64,000 nucleotides of DNA from Phenylobacterium hankyongense (GCF_003254505.1 NZ_QFYP01000001.1:1844001-1908000); one strand, 5' to 3'; positions 18,240-27,172 are shown, counted from the first letter of the stretch. A program made the numbers and translations. The notes: generated by a model from the letters alone, not told the origin.

Positions 18240-19921
18240 CGGGCGGCTCCCTGGTCGGCGGTCTCCTTGGCCTCGTAGATCCGCAGGGTCATCTTGTCTC
18301 CGTTCGAGTAGTCCAGCCCCTTCACCGTGGCGACCAGCACCGCCTGCGCCTGGTGCGCCAGCAGCGCCCGGCGGAAGGCGGCGTCCTGGCGGCTCTCCAC
18401 CACCGCCGGCCGGCTCTCCACGATGGCCTCCGCCGCCTCGTCCGGCCCGTCGAGCTCGGTGGGCGTGCCGAGCGCGAAGACCAGGCTGGGCTCGGCGTAG
18501 CCCGCCACCGCCACCGGAGCGTCGGCGAGCCCCTGGCGGGGCAGCAGGCGGGCCTTGGCCATCACCTTCTCCGTCCGGCTCGAGAGCCACAGCGGGTCAA
18601 GCCGCGGCGCCAGGCCGGCGGCCAGGGCGGCATGGCCCAGCAGGCCGAGGCCCAGCGCGCTGACCAGGGCGCCGCGCGGCGTATTCCGCACCATCATATA
18701 GGCGCCCGCCAGCCCCGCCGCCGCCAGCAGCACGCCGGCGACCACCGCGCCGGCCACGTCGTCCGCGCCCTCGCCGTAGATCGACAGCAGGTAGAAGCAG
18801 GCCCCCGCCAGCGCCACCCCGACCAGCGCCGAGAGCGCCGCGCCGATCCAGCGGACGCGCGCGCCCAGCGGCTCAGCCAGCGCCGCGGCGGCCAGCCAGG
18901 CGAAGGCGCCGTAGGTCGGCAGCGGGTAGTGGACCAGCTTGGTCGGCATCAGCTCGAAGACGATCCACGACGGCAGCAGCCAGGCGACCGCGAACCGCAC
19001 GCCCGGCTCGTTGCGGCGCCGCCACGCCGTGACCAGGGCGGCCGGCAGCAGCAGGGTCATCGGGAACAGCAGGATCGGCGCGAGCAGGCTGTGGTAACCC
19101 GGCGGCGCGCCGTGGCTCTCCTGGCCGCCGGCCAGCTTGGGGGCGAGGTCGCCGCCGAGCGCGGCGCTCCAGAATCCGCCGTCGGTGGCGACGGTGACCG
19201 CGCCGGCCCAGGGCCCGACGATCGCCAGGATGACGATCAGCCCCCAGTAGCCGTTCAGCCGCCCCAGCCAGGCGGGCCGGCGGTCGACGGCGATCAGCGC
19301 CAGGATGGTCAGCGCCACCACCATCGGCCCGACCGGCCCCTTCACCAGGATGGCGATCGCCAGCGCGACCCAGAAGATCCAGGGGGTGGCGCGACCGGCG
19401 GGCGGCCCGTCGCGTCCCGCGGCATAGAGCCTGGCGAGCGCGGCCAGGGCGAGCGTCGTGGTCCCGCAGAGCACGGCGTCGGTCTTGGCGATCATCGCCT
19501 CGGTGGAGAGCAGGAAGGTCGCGCCCAGCATGGCGCCGGCCAGGAGGCCGGCCTGCGGGCCGAAGAAGGCCGCCGCCCCCCAGGCGCAGGCCGCCGCCGC
19601 CAGCATGGCGCCGAGCAGCGACGGGATCCGGTAGGCCCAGATGTCCCGCGCCTCGGGGCTGGAGAGCAGGGAGACGCTGGCCGCCTGCAGCCAGTGGATG
19701 CCCACCGGCTTCTTGAACCGGGGCTGGTCCTGGTAGTGGATCACCACGAAGTCGCGGGTCTCCAGCATCTGGGCGGTGGCCTGGGCGAAACGCGATTCGT
19801 CGCGGTCCAGCGGCGGCACGGCGAGCAGGCCGGGCAGGCCGGCTATGAAGGCGATCAGCGCTGCGAGCGCGGGTCCCCGCCAGCCGCGGCTCCAGCGCGC
19901 CAGTTCACCTTCAAGCGTCAT
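18236..19921 (-). CDS. ArnT/PMT-family (GT39/GT83) integral membrane glycosyltransferase
   Basis: 561 residues with about 11-12 hydrophobic segments. The periplasmic catalytic loop after TM1 reads PPLDRDESRFAQATAQM, the Asp-Glu motif of ArnT/PMT enzymes, followed by RFKKPVGIHWLQ. These enzymes transfer a sugar from a polyprenyl phosphate on the outer face of the inner membrane to lipid A or protein. The divergent gene at 19976 encodes a DPM1/ArnC-like GT2 that could make the polyprenyl-phosphate donor, so the pair looks functional together (inference from context). Confidence 0.87.
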   Translation of the reverse strand: MTLEGELARWSRGWRGPALAALIAFIAGLPGLLAVPPLDRDESRFAQATAQMLETRDFVVIHYQDQPRFKKPVGIHWLQAASVSLLSSPEARDIWAYRIPSLLGAMLAAAACAWGAAAFFGPQAGLLAGAMLGATFLLSTEAMIAKTDAVLCGTTTLALAALARLYAAGRDGPPAGRATPWIFWVALAIAILVKGPVGPMVVALTILALIAVDRRPAWLGRLNGYWGLIVILAIVGPWAGAVTVATDGGFWSAALGGDLAPKLAGGQESHGAPPGYHSLLAPILLFPMTLLLPAALVTAWRRRNEPGVRFAVAWLLPSWIVFELMPTKLVHYPLPTYGAFAWLAAAALAEPLGARVRWIGAALSALVGVALAGACFYLLSIYGEGADDVAGAVVAGVLLAAAGLAGAYMMVRNTPRGALVSALGLGLLGHAALAAGLAPRLDPLWLSSRTEKVMAKARLLPRQGLADAPVAVAGYAEPSLVFALGTPTELDGPDEAAEAIVESRPAVVESRQDAAFRRALLAHQAQAVLVATVKGLDYSNGDKMTLRIYEAKETADQGAAR

Positions 19922-19975
19922 TTGATCCTGATACCACGATCCTTCCCTCCGCCGCCTTTTCCGCTATGGAGGGCC

Positions 19976-20716
19976 ATGGCTGGAACCCCCCAGAATTTGG
20001 CCCCCGACATCTCCGTCGTGGTCCCGGTGTTCGACGAGGAGGGCGCCGCCCCGGCCCTGGCGCGGGAGATCGCCGCGGCCTTCGCCGGCCGTAACTTCGA
20101 GATCGTCTTCGTCGACGACGCCAGCCGGGACGGCACGCGCGCGGCGCTGAAGGCGCTTCAGGGCGAGATACCTCAGCTTCGGGTGCTCAGCCACCGGAAG
20201 AACTCAGGCCAGAGCCGGGCGATCCGCACGGGCGTCCTCGGCGCCCGCGGCGCGGTCATCGTCACCCTCGACGGCGACGGCCAGAACGACCCCGCGGACG
20301 GGCCCCAGCTGGTGGATGCGCTGCTCGCCGGGCCGCCGGAGCTCGCGCTGGTCGGCGGCGAGCGGGTCAAGCGCCAGGACAGCCAGGCCAAGAAGGTCGC
20401 ATCGCGGATCGGCAACGGCGTGCGCAAACGGCTGCTGAAGGACACCGCCAACGACACCGGCTGCGGCCTGAAGGCGTTCCGGCGCGAGGCCTTCCTGCGG
20501 CTCCCCTATTTCGACCACATCCACCGCTACCTGCCGGCGCTGATGCTGCGCGAGGGCTACCTCACCGCGTTCCGGCCGGTGAACCACCGCCACCGCCAGA
20601 CCGGGCGGTCGAAGTACACCAACCTCGGACGGCTGTGGGCGTCGCTGTCGGACCTGGCGGGGGTCATGTGGCTGCAGTCGCGGGCCCGCCATCCGGGCGT
20701 CGTCGACGAGGCCTGA
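19976..20716 (+). CDS. Polyprenyl-phosphate sugar transferase, DPM1/ArnC-like GT2
   Basis: 246 residues, GT-A fold. It has SVVVPVFDEEGAAPAL, IVFVDDASRDGTR, KNSGQSRAIRTGVLGARG and the metal motif LDGDGQNDP. GCGLKAFRREAF and the basic HRHRQTGRSKYTNLGRL match dolichol/undecaprenyl-phosphate mannosyl- or glucosyltransferases. There are no C-terminal TM helices, as in short DPM1 forms. It is divergent from the GT39 enzyme with a 54-bp spacer, and probably supplies its lipid-linked donor. Confidence 0.88.
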   Translation: MAGTPQNLAPDISVVVPVFDEEGAAPALAREIAAAFAGRNFEIVFVDDASRDGTRAALKALQGEIPQLRVLSHRKNSGQSRAIRTGVLGARGAVIVTLDGDGQNDPADGPQLVDALLAGPPELALVGGERVKRQDSQAKKVASRIGNGVRKRLLKDTANDTGCGLKAFRREAFLRLPYFDHIHRYLPALMLREGYLTAFRPVNHRHRQTGRSKYTNLGRLWASLSDLAGVMWLQSRARHPGVVDEA

Positions 20717-20724
20717 CGGGCCCC

Positions 20725-20793
20725 TTAGGTGAAGGCGGTGAAGATCAGCGCCACCACGGTCAGGTCGATGAAGCGCAAGGCGAATTGAGTCAT
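20725..20793 (-). CDS. Possible 22-residue hydrophobic peptide
   Basis: A short reading frame, ATG to TAA, encodes MTQFALRFIDLTVVALIFTA plus two residues, a single hydrophobic segment. It lies in the gap after the GT2 gene, on the opposite strand, and has no clear Shine-Dalgarno sequence. Such single-helix peptides can be real but are also expected by chance; conservation in related genomes would decide. Confidence 0.25.
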   Translation of the reverse strand: MTQFALRFIDLTVVALIFTAFT

Positions 20794-20861
20794 GGGCCGG
20801 CCCGTGGTCGAAAATCCTAACGGGGGTTAAGCAAGACCCGCGCCAGAAGGTTCGAGCGGTC

Positions 20862-21179
20862 ATGGCCCTGTTCTTCGATGTGGAGTGGTTCGACGCCCGG
20901 CTCGCGGAGCGGGGGCTTTCCCGCCCGGTGCTGGCGGCGGCGGCCGGCCTGAGCGAGGCCGAGCTGGCGCTAGTCTTCAAGGACCAGCGGGAGCTTTCTG
21001 CCGCGGAGGTGTCGGCGTTTGCCGAGCTGCTCGGCGCGGCGCCGTCGGCCGTGGCCTCACATGCCGGGATCTCGACGCCGGATCCGGGGCGGTCCTCGCC
21101 GGCCGACGCCCGGCTCGGCGCGCTCGAACGCCGCGTCGCGGCGCTGGAGGCGGAGGTGGCGCGGCTGCGCGGGCGCTAG
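20862..21179 (+). CDS. Small protein with an XRE-like helix-turn-helix and a coiled-coil end
   Basis: 105 residues. Residues about 1-60 (DARLAERGLSRPVLAAAAGLSEAELALVFKDQRELSAAEVSAFAELLG) follow the helix spacing of an XRE-type DNA-binding domain. The last 25 residues (LGALERRVAALEAEVARLRGR) have a heptad pattern and probably form a short coiled coil. The function is not known. It converges on the next gene with a 4-nt overlap. Confidence 0.6.
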   Translation: MALFFDVEWFDARLAERGLSRPVLAAAAGLSEAELALVFKDQRELSAAEVSAFAELLGAAPSAVASHAGISTPDPGRSSPADARLGALERRVAALEAEVARLRGR

Positions 21180-21508
21180 ATGTCGGTGCGGGCGACGCGG
21201 CCCTTGCGCGCGCGGCGGTCCTTGGAGCCCGACCATTCGGTGCGGTTGTAGCTGGCCTTGGCCGTGTCGATCACTGTCGCGCCGGCCCGCAGGCCGCGCT
21301 TCTGTCCGTCCTGGCCCAGCAGATGCGCGGCGAACGCGGCGTCGTCCCCGGATTTCGCGGCGCGCGGCGGCGGCTGGCGCGGCGAGTCCACCGGGACCGG
21401 CAGGTTGGTGGCCTCGGTGTCCGCCGACTCCTCGACGGCGTCCGCGTCGGCGTTGCGCGCGCGGCGCAGGTGGGCGGCGCGGCGGATCGGATCGATGGGC
21501 GAGGTCAT
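21176..21508 (-). CDS. Hypothetical basic, low-complexity protein
   Basis: 110 residues, no recognised domain. The N-terminal part is charged (IDPIRRAAHLRRARNADADAVEE), the middle Pro-rich, and the C-terminus basic (WSGSKDRRARKGRVARTDI). GDDAAFAAHLLGQDGQKRGLRAG is the only segment that looks folded. Its compact reading frame and position between phaR and the HTH gene support a real gene; no function is proposed. Confidence 0.6.
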   Translation of the reverse strand: MTSPIDPIRRAAHLRRARNADADAVEESADTEATNLPVPVDSPRQPPPRAAKSGDDAAFAAHLLGQDGQKRGLRAGATVIDTAKASYNRTEWSGSKDRRARKGRVARTDI

Positions 21509-21570
21509 GGCGGCGCCATCCTCAACGGCCTTGGTTAAGAAACGCTCCCCGAGCTTAGCCTTGATGGGCT

Positions 21571-22182
21571 TCAGCGCTTGGTGGCGAGCTTCTCGATCTG
21601 GGCCTGCATCTCTTCCATGCGCTTGCGCAGCTCGATCAGGGCGTCGTCGACCGGCGGGGCCGCCGGCTCGGCGCGCGGCGGCGGCGCGGCGGGCTCTTCC
21701 GGCTTCACGTAGGCGAAGGGCGAGAACATCTTCATCGCCCGCTCGAAGAGCGCCATGTTCTGGCGGATCTGCTCCTCGTAGACGCCGAGGCCGGCGCCCT
21801 GGCCAAGCGACGAGAACTGGCCGCGCATGCGGTCCTGCTGCTGGGTGAAGCTGGCCAGCGACAGCTCCAGGTAGCTCGGCAGGAAGGCCTGCATGGAGTT
21901 GCCGTAGAAACCGATCAGCTGACGGAGGAACTGGATCGGCAGCAGGCTCTGACCCTGGCTCTCCTCCTCGAAGATGATCTGGGTCAGGACGGAGCGGGTG
22001 ATGTCGTCGTTGGTCTTGGCGTCATAGACCACGAAGTCGACGCCCTTCTTCACCATGTCGGCCAGGTGCTCGAGGGTGACGTAGCTGGATGAGGCGGTGT
22101 TGTAGAGCCGCCGGTTGGCGTACTTCTTGATGACCACGCGTTCGCCCGGCGACGCGGTGTCGTTACCTTCCGTCTCGGCCAT
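21571..22182 (-). CDS. phaR: Polyhydroxyalkanoate synthesis repressor PhaR
   Basis: 203 residues. The N-terminal DNA/PHB-binding domain appears as VVIKKYANRRLYNTASSSYVTLEHLADMVKKG, followed by the second PHB accumulation regulatory domain (SLLPIQFLRQLIGFYGNSMQ). The tail is a Pro-rich linker and a coiled coil (ELRKRMEEMQAQIEKL). PhaR represses phasin and PHA genes and is released by binding polymer. It is divergent from phaA across a 181-bp spacer that holds a candidate operator. Confidence 0.93.
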   Translation of the reverse strand: MAETEGNDTASPGERVVIKKYANRRLYNTASSSYVTLEHLADMVKKGVDFVVYDAKTNDDITRSVLTQIIFEEESQGQSLLPIQFLRQLIGFYGNSMQAFLPSYLELSLASFTQQQDRMRGQFSSLGQGAGLGVYEEQIRQNMALFERAMKMFSPFAYVKPEEPAAPPPRAEPAAPPVDDALIELRKRMEEMQAQIEKLATKR

Positions 22183-22229
22183 CCCAGATCCTTTGCGGGC
22201 CGGCTGCGGGAGCCCCGCGAGCCCTAGTT

Positions 22230-22240
22230 CTGCACCGCAG
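22230..22240. promoter_or_regulatory. Candidate PhaR operator, CTGC-N3-GCAG
   Basis: The phaR-phaA divergent spacer contains CTGCACCGCAG, an exact CTGC-N3-GCAG dyad. As I recall it, TGC-rich dyads of this form are PhaR-type targets in alphaproteobacteria. A second near-palindrome, TTGTGCAA, lies at 22296-22303 closer to phaA. Location between phaR and its expected targets supports the call; short dyads also occur by chance. Confidence 0.4.
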
Positions 22241-22363
22241 TATCGCGGATGCGAGCTTAATGGCAAATGGCTGGAGGTTTCCGCGGGATGCGGACTTGTG
22301 CAAAGCCCCAGCCTTACCCAATAGATTAACCCGGGCCGTCGATCGCCTGCAGGAGCCGCCGCC

Positions 22364-23539
22364 ATGAGCGACATCGTCATCGTTTCCGCCGCCCGCACCC
22401 CCGTGGGGTCGTTCAACGGGGCGCTTTCCAGCCTTGCGGCGCACGAGCTCGGCAAGATCGCCATCCAGGCCGCGGTCGAACGCGCCGGCATCTCGGCGGC
22501 CGACGTCGACGAGGTGATCATGGGCCAGGTGCTGCAGGCCGGCGCCGGCCAGGGTCCCGCCCGCCAGGCCGCGGTCAACGCCGGCGTGCCGGTGGAGAGC
22601 CCCGCCTGGAGCCTCAACCAGCTCTGCGGCTCCGGCCTGCGTGCGGTCGCGCTCGCCGCCCAGCAGATCCAGGACGGCTCGGCCGACATCGTCGTCGCCG
22701 GCGGCCAGGAGAGCATGAGCCAGTCGCCGCACGCCGCCAACCTGCGCAACGGCCAGAAGATGGGCGACCTAGCCTTCGTCGACACCATGATCAAGGACGG
22801 CCTGTGGGACGCCTTCCACGGCTACCACATGGGCCAGACGGCCGAGAACATCGCCGCCCGCTGGCAGATCACCCGCGAGGACCAGGACAAGTTCGCCGTG
22901 GCCTCCCAGAACCGCGCCGAGGCCGCGCAGAAGGGCGGCCGGTTCGCCGACGAGATCGCCCCGGTGACCATCAAGGGGCGCAAGGGCGACACGGTCGTCG
23001 ACCAGGACGAATACATCCGCCACGGCGCGACGCTGGAAAGCGTCTCGGGCCTGAAGCCGGCCTTCAACAAGGAAGGCACCGTCACCGCCGCCAACGCCTC
23101 GGGCCTCAACGACGGGGCCGCGGCCCTGGTGCTGATGACCGCCGACGAGGCTAAGAAGCGCGGCCTGAAGCCGCTCGCCCGCATCGCCTCCTGGGCGCAC
23201 GCCGGCGTCGATCCCTCGATCATGGGCACCGGCCCGATCCCGGCCAGCCGCAAGGCGCTGGAGAAGGCCGGCTGGAGCGTCGGCGACCTCGACCTGGTGG
23301 AATCCAACGAGGCCTTCGCGGCGCAGTCCATCTGCGTGGTGCGCGACCTCGGGCTGGACCCGGCGAAGGTCAACGTCAACGGCGGGGCCATCGCCATCGG
23401 GCATCCGATCGGCGCCTCCGGCGCCCGGATCCTGACCACCCTGCTGCACGAAATGAAGCGCTCGGGCGCGTCCAAGGGCCTGGCGACGCTTTGCGTGGGC
23501 GGCGGTATGGGCGTGGCGATGTGCGTCGAGCAGGTCTAG
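22364..23539 (+). CDS. phaA: Acetyl-CoA acetyltransferase (beta-ketothiolase)
   Basis: 391 residues, a biosynthetic thiolase that condenses two acetyl-CoA to acetoacetyl-CoA for PHB synthesis. The acyl-accepting Cys is in [14 protein letters not shown], the catalytic His in [10 protein letters not shown], the second Cys in [11 protein letters not shown], and NEAFAAQ is conserved. The Shine-Dalgarno AGGAG lies upstream of the ATG. The next gene is phaB, 49 nt downstream. Confidence 0.96.
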   Translation: MSDIVIVSAARTPVGSFNGALSSLAAHELGKIAIQAAVERAGISAADVDEVIMGQVLQAGAGQGPARQAAVNAGVPVESPAWSLNQLCGSGLRAVALAAQQIQDGSADIVVAGGQESMSQSPHAANLRNGQKMGDLAFVDTMIKDGLWDAFHGYHMGQTAENIAARWQITREDQDKFAVASQNRAEAAQKGGRFADEIAPVTIKGRKGDTVVDQDEYIRHGATLESVSGLKPAFNKEGTVTAANASGLNDGAAALVLMTADEAKKRGLKPLARIASWAHAGVDPSIMGTGPIPASRKALEKAGWSVGDLDLVESNEAFAAQSICVVRDLGLDPAKVNVNGGAIAIGHPIGASGARILTTLLHEMKRSGASKGLATLCVGGGMGVAMCVEQV

Positions 23540-23588
23540 CCGCAGCGCCGGATCAACCGGCGTCGGTCGTTCTAGGGAAGGAATGCGT

Positions 23589-24314
23589 ATGGCTAGGGTG
23601 GCGTTGGTCACGGGTGGAACCCGCGGCATCGGACGGGCGATCGTCCAGCGGCTGAAGGCCGACGGGATGAAGGTGGCGGCGGGCTACTCCGGCAACGACG
23701 CCGCGGCGGAATCCTGTGCGCGCGACCTGGGCGTCATGGTCGTGAAGGGCAACGTCGGCAACTTCGCCGACTGCCAGCAGGCCGCCGAGGCCGTGCGCGC
23801 CGAGCTTGGCCCGATCGACGTCCTGGTCAACAACGCCGGCATCACCCGCGACGGCGTCTTCCACCGGATGAACGCCGAGCAGTGGAGCGAGGTGATCCGG
23901 GTCAACATGGACAGCCTGTTCAACATGACCCGGCAGGTGATCGACGGCATGCGCGAGCGCGAGTGGGGCCGGATCATCAACATCTCCTCGATCAACGGCC
24001 AGAAGGGCCAGATCGGCCAGACCAACTACTCCGCCGCCAAGGCCGGGATGATCGGCTTCACCAAGGCGCTGGCCCTGGAGAACGCCAAGAAGGGCGTCAC
24101 CGTGAACGCCATCGCCCCCGGCTACATCGACACCGAGATGGTGCAGGCGGTGCCGGAGAAGGTGCTGGAAAGCATCATCGCCGGGATCCCGGTCGGCCGG
24201 CTCGGGCGTGGCGATGAGATCGCCGACATGGTGGCCTTCCTGGCCGGCGAACATGCCGGATATGTGACGGGATCGACGCTGTCCCTGAACGGCGGGCAGT
24301 ATATGGCCGGGTGA
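23589..24314 (+). CDS. phaB: Acetoacetyl-CoA reductase
   Basis: 241 residues, the PhaB length. This NADPH-dependent short-chain dehydrogenase makes (R)-3-hydroxybutyryl-CoA. It has the cofactor motif VTGGTRGIG, NNAGITRDGVFHRM and the catalytic Tyr-x3-Lys in NYSAAKAGMIGF. There are two ATGs, at 23583 and 23589; AGGGAAGGA is spaced properly only for 23589. No PHA synthase gene (phaC) is in the window. Confidence 0.94.
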   Translation: MARVALVTGGTRGIGRAIVQRLKADGMKVAAGYSGNDAAAESCARDLGVMVVKGNVGNFADCQQAAEAVRAELGPIDVLVNNAGITRDGVFHRMNAEQWSEVIRVNMDSLFNMTRQVIDGMREREWGRIINISSINGQKGQIGQTNYSAAKAGMIGFTKALALENAKKGVTVNAIAPGYIDTEMVQAVPEKVLESIIAGIPVGRLGRGDEIADMVAFLAGEHAGYVTGSTLSLNGGQYMAG

Positions 24315-24369
24315 CGGCCTCGCCCGCGTCCAAAAAGCGCCCTGATCAACCCGCATCACCTTGCTGATC

Positions 24370-25140
24370 ATGAACGGTGAGCCAGCGGCGTTTTCCAGGA
24401 CGATCTTTGCAGCGGTGCTTTTCACCGCCGGTCTTGGAATCGCAAATCCCGCCGCGGCCGGGCCGGAGAGCCTCCGCGACAGCCTGTTCGGCCGGCGTCC
24501 TTCCGAGGGGCGGCCGCTCACCGCGCCGCCGGTGGCGCGCTACGTCTCCGAGGGCGGGGACGTCTTCGTGCTCGACCGCACCCAGTCGCGCCCGCTGCTG
24601 AAGTTCGACAACGACCCCGAGGTCTGGGCGCTGCGCTCGCAACCGGCCCCGCGCGGCGACGTGATCTACAAGAACGACCTTGGCGAGCCGGTGCTGCGCG
24701 CCACCCGACTGGGCGGCGTCACCCTGTTCACCGACCAGCGGCCGGGCGGCTCGGCGGCGGCGCTGTCGGGCGGCGGCGTGCCGCTGCGCCTGAGCCCCCT
24801 GGGGCCGCAGGCCCTGCTCGAGCGGCTGGCGCAGGCCAGCGCCCGGGCCAGCCGCGCGGCGCGGCGGCTGATCCCCTTCGACGCCGACGCCTCGCCGGCC
24901 TCCTCGGCGCTGATCGCCGACGCCGCCACCGTGACCAGCGAGGCGGTCGTCCGCATGACCCGGCGCAACGACGGCGGCAACCTGCTGGCGCGCCTGCGGC
25001 AGGTGCGCCTGGTGGAGGGCCGCAAGTCCTCCGCCCAGCTCAACCAGGGCACCTTGCAGATCACCGTCGCGCCGTCCGAGGGCCTGGCCGGCCGGCCCTC
25101 GTCGGAACGCATCGTGGCGGTCGCCGCCGCCGCCCGCTAG
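24370..25140 (+). CDS. Secreted hypothetical protein (DUF4908-like)
   Basis: 256 residues with an N-terminal signal peptide (AFSRTIFAAVLFTAGLGIANPAAAG). The mature part has no recognised catalytic motif; DVFVLDRTQSRPLLKFDNDPEVWALR and GEPVLRATRLGGVTLFT are the most structured segments. It resembles a family I recall as DUF4908, from Caulobacter relatives. The ATG at 24370 follows an in-frame TTG at 24361; the signal peptide is the same either way. It converges on gloB. Confidence 0.65.
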   Translation: MNGEPAAFSRTIFAAVLFTAGLGIANPAAAGPESLRDSLFGRRPSEGRPLTAPPVARYVSEGGDVFVLDRTQSRPLLKFDNDPEVWALRSQPAPRGDVIYKNDLGEPVLRATRLGGVTLFTDQRPGGSAAALSGGGVPLRLSPLGPQALLERLAQASARASRAARRLIPFDADASPASSALIADAATVTSEAVVRMTRRNDGGNLLARLRQVRLVEGRKSSAQLNQGTLQITVAPSEGLAGRPSSERIVAVAAAAR

Positions 25141-25149
25141 CCCGGCCCG

Positions 25150-25911
25150 CTAGCCGCGGAACATGTCCTTGGCCTCGCGCACCGCGGCGAAGGCCTTGTA
25201 GTCCGGCTGCCCGGCCGCGCCGACCCGCTCGGCCAGCTGCGGCGCGCGGAGGAAGGGATTGGTCGCCTTCTCCAGGCCGATGGTGGTGGGCACGGTGGGC
25301 TCGCCCCGCTCGCGGGCGGCGAACACCGCCGCGGCGCGGGCCTTGAGCGCCGGGCCGTCGTCCACCGACAGGGCGAAGCGGGCGTTGGAGGCGGTGTACT
25401 CGTGGGCGCAGTAGACGCGGGTGTCGTCGGGCAGGGCGGCGAGGCGCTGCAGGCTGTCCCACATCTGCTCCGGCTTGCCCTCGAACAGCCGCCCGCAGCC
25501 CAGCGCGAACAGGGTGTCGCCCACGAAGGCGACAGCGTCGTCGGCGTCGTAGTAGGCGATGTGCCCGAGCGTATGACCGCCGGACTCGATCACCTCGAAG
25601 CGGGTCTCGCCCAGCATCACCGAGTCGCCGCCGCGCACCTCCCGGTCCAGCCTGGCGATGCGGGTGACCTCTCCGGGACCGACCACTTGGGCGCCGGTGG
25701 CCGCCTTGACCTCCTCGTTGCCGCCGGCGTGGTCGGGGTGCCAGTGGGTGTTGAGGATCAGGGCGAGCTTCCAGCCGAGCTTGTCCAGCTCGCGCAGGAT
25801 CGCGCCGGCCTCCGGCGTGTCGATGCAGGCCGCCAGGCCGCTGGCCTCGTCGCGCACCAGGAAGCCATAGTTGTCGGACAGGCAGGCGAACTGATGGACG
25901 GTGAGCGGCAT
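25150..25911 (-). CDS. gloB: Hydroxyacylglutathione hydrolase (glyoxalase II)
   Basis: 253 residues, metallo-beta-lactamase fold. The metal motif is THWHPDHAGGN, with further ligands in GHTLGHIAYYD and FVGDTLFALGCGRLFEG, and the C-terminal HEYT segment (YCAHEYTASNARFAL) is that of glyoxalase II. It releases D-lactate and glutathione from S-lactoylglutathione. It is divergent from a methyltransferase gene, 80 bp away. Confidence 0.94.
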   Translation of the reverse strand: MPLTVHQFACLSDNYGFLVRDEASGLAACIDTPEAGAILRELDKLGWKLALILNTHWHPDHAGGNEEVKAATGAQVVGPGEVTRIARLDREVRGGDSVMLGETRFEVIESGGHTLGHIAYYDADDAVAFVGDTLFALGCGRLFEGKPEQMWDSLQRLAALPDDTRVYCAHEYTASNARFALSVDDGPALKARAAAVFAARERGEPTVPTTIGLEKATNPFLRAPQLAERVGAAGQPDYKAFAAVREAKDMFRG

Positions 25912-25991
25912 CCCGGGACCTCCGGAGGCGACAACCTCCTGCGAACGGATTTAGGCTCACCCCTCGTCATAGTCGAGCATAGCCGCACCCG

Positions 25992-26831
25992 ATGCGCAGG
26001 GACGTCCTCGAGCTTCGCCAGTTCTACGCCTCCGACCTCGGCCGGGCGGCGCGGGTCATGGTGACCCGCAAGGTGGTCGAGGCCTGGAGCGATGCGCATG
26101 GGCTGGACGTGCTGGCGCTCGGCTACGCCACCCCGTTCGTCCTGCCGCTGCAGCCGGCGACCCGCCGGGTGGTCGCGGCCATGCCCGCCCAGCAGGGGGT
26201 GGAGCTCTGGCCGGGCGGCGAGCGCAACCTGGCCACCCTGGTGGCGGAGGATGCCCTGCCGTTCGCCAACGCCCTGTTCGACCGCATCCTGGTGGCCCAC
26301 GCCATCGAGGAGGCCGCCGATCCCATCGGCCTGCTGCGCGAGGTCTGGCGGGTGCTGGCGCCCACCGGCCGGGTGATCGTCGCCGTGGCCGCGCGCAACG
26401 GCCTGTGGGCCAATGTCGAGAAGACGCCCTTCGGCCACGGACGCCCCTACAGCCGCGGGCAGCTCGCCGAGTTGCTGCGCGAAGCGGAGCTGGAGCCCTC
26501 GGGCTGGACCCGCGCCCTCTATGTGCCGCCGCTCGGCTGGATGGCCGGCTGGGCGGAGGGCTTCGAGCAGGCCGGCTCGCGGCTGTGGCCCGGGTTCGCC
26601 GGCGTGGTGCTGATGGAGGCGGTGAAGCAGACCTTCGCGGTGAAGCCGCGCGCGTCGCGGGTGCGGGCCCGGGCGGCGCGGCCCGTGCTGGTCCCTGCGC
26701 CGGGCGTGGCGCCGGTTTCCCGGGCGCCCGACATCGCCGCTCGGCCGCCCCTCTTGGAGCGGACCCGGGAAAGCCTTAGCCTGACAGTCAGATCCGCCGC
26801 TGGTGGCGCAACCGGAGACGCGTGCCCATGA
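25992..26831 (+). CDS. Class I SAM-dependent methyltransferase-like protein
   Basis: 279 residues. A Methyltransf_11-type core runs from about residue 30 (DVLALGYATPFVLPLQ) to 140, including LPFANALFDRILVAHAIEEAADPIGLLREVWRVLAPTGRVIVAV. The Gly-rich SAM loop is degenerate (LALGYATPF rather than DxGxGxG), so activity is uncertain. The C-terminal 70 residues are basic and Pro-rich. Divergent gloB is a frequent partner of this gene in alphaproteobacteria, as I recall. Its stop overlaps the PII start by 4 nt. Confidence 0.78.
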   Translation: MRRDVLELRQFYASDLGRAARVMVTRKVVEAWSDAHGLDVLALGYATPFVLPLQPATRRVVAAMPAQQGVELWPGGERNLATLVAEDALPFANALFDRILVAHAIEEAADPIGLLREVWRVLAPTGRVIVAVAARNGLWANVEKTPFGHGRPYSRGQLAELLREAELEPSGWTRALYVPPLGWMAGWAEGFEQAGSRLWPGFAGVVLMEAVKQTFAVKPRASRVRARAARPVLVPAPGVAPVSRAPDIAARPPLLERTRESLSLTVRSAAGGATGDACP

Positions 26832-27172
26832 AGATGATCGTCGCGGTCATCAAGCCCAGCCGCCTCGACGCGGTGCTCGACGCCGTCACCGAGGCGGGCG
26901 CCTCGGGCCTGACCGTCACCGAGGTGCGCGGCTACGGCCGACAGCGGGGCAAGACCGAGGTCTACCGCGGCGCGGAATACGAGGTGAAGCTGCTGCCCAA
27001 GGTGAAGCTGGAGATCGCCGTGCCGAGCGACATCGTCGAGGCGGTGGTCGAGGCCATCGCCACGACGGCCAACTCCGGCAAGATCGGCGACGGCAAGGTC
27101 TTCGTCATGGACCTGGAGCAGGCGCTGCGCATCCGCACCGGCGACCGCGACGCCGCCGCCATCGCCGGCTAG
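26828..27172 (+). CDS. Nitrogen regulatory PII protein
   Basis: 114 residues. PII proteins sense ATP/ADP and 2-oxoglutarate and control nitrogen uptake. The T-loop has the uridylylation Tyr51 in YRGAEYEV, and the nucleotide-binding GKIGDGKVFVMDLEQALRIRTGD is intact. Residue 54 is Lys. GlnB and GlnK cannot be separated from this sequence; no amtB or glnA is nearby. The ATG at 26828 is chosen over the GTG at 26822 because it aligns with the PII N-terminus and has GGAGAC upstream. The 3' end overlaps convergent metW by 4 nt. Confidence 0.92.
   Translation: MKMIVAVIKPSRLDAVLDAVTEAGASGLTVTEVRGYGRQRGKTEVYRGAEYEVKLLPKVKLEIAVPSDIVEAVVEAIATTANSGKIGDGKVFVMDLEQALRIRTGDRDAAAIAG

Noticed and set aside
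18353-20716. A 787-codon frame covering the GT39 gene on the opposite strand
   Set aside because: Only the last 246 codons form a real protein; the rest is a GC-rich antisense shadow.
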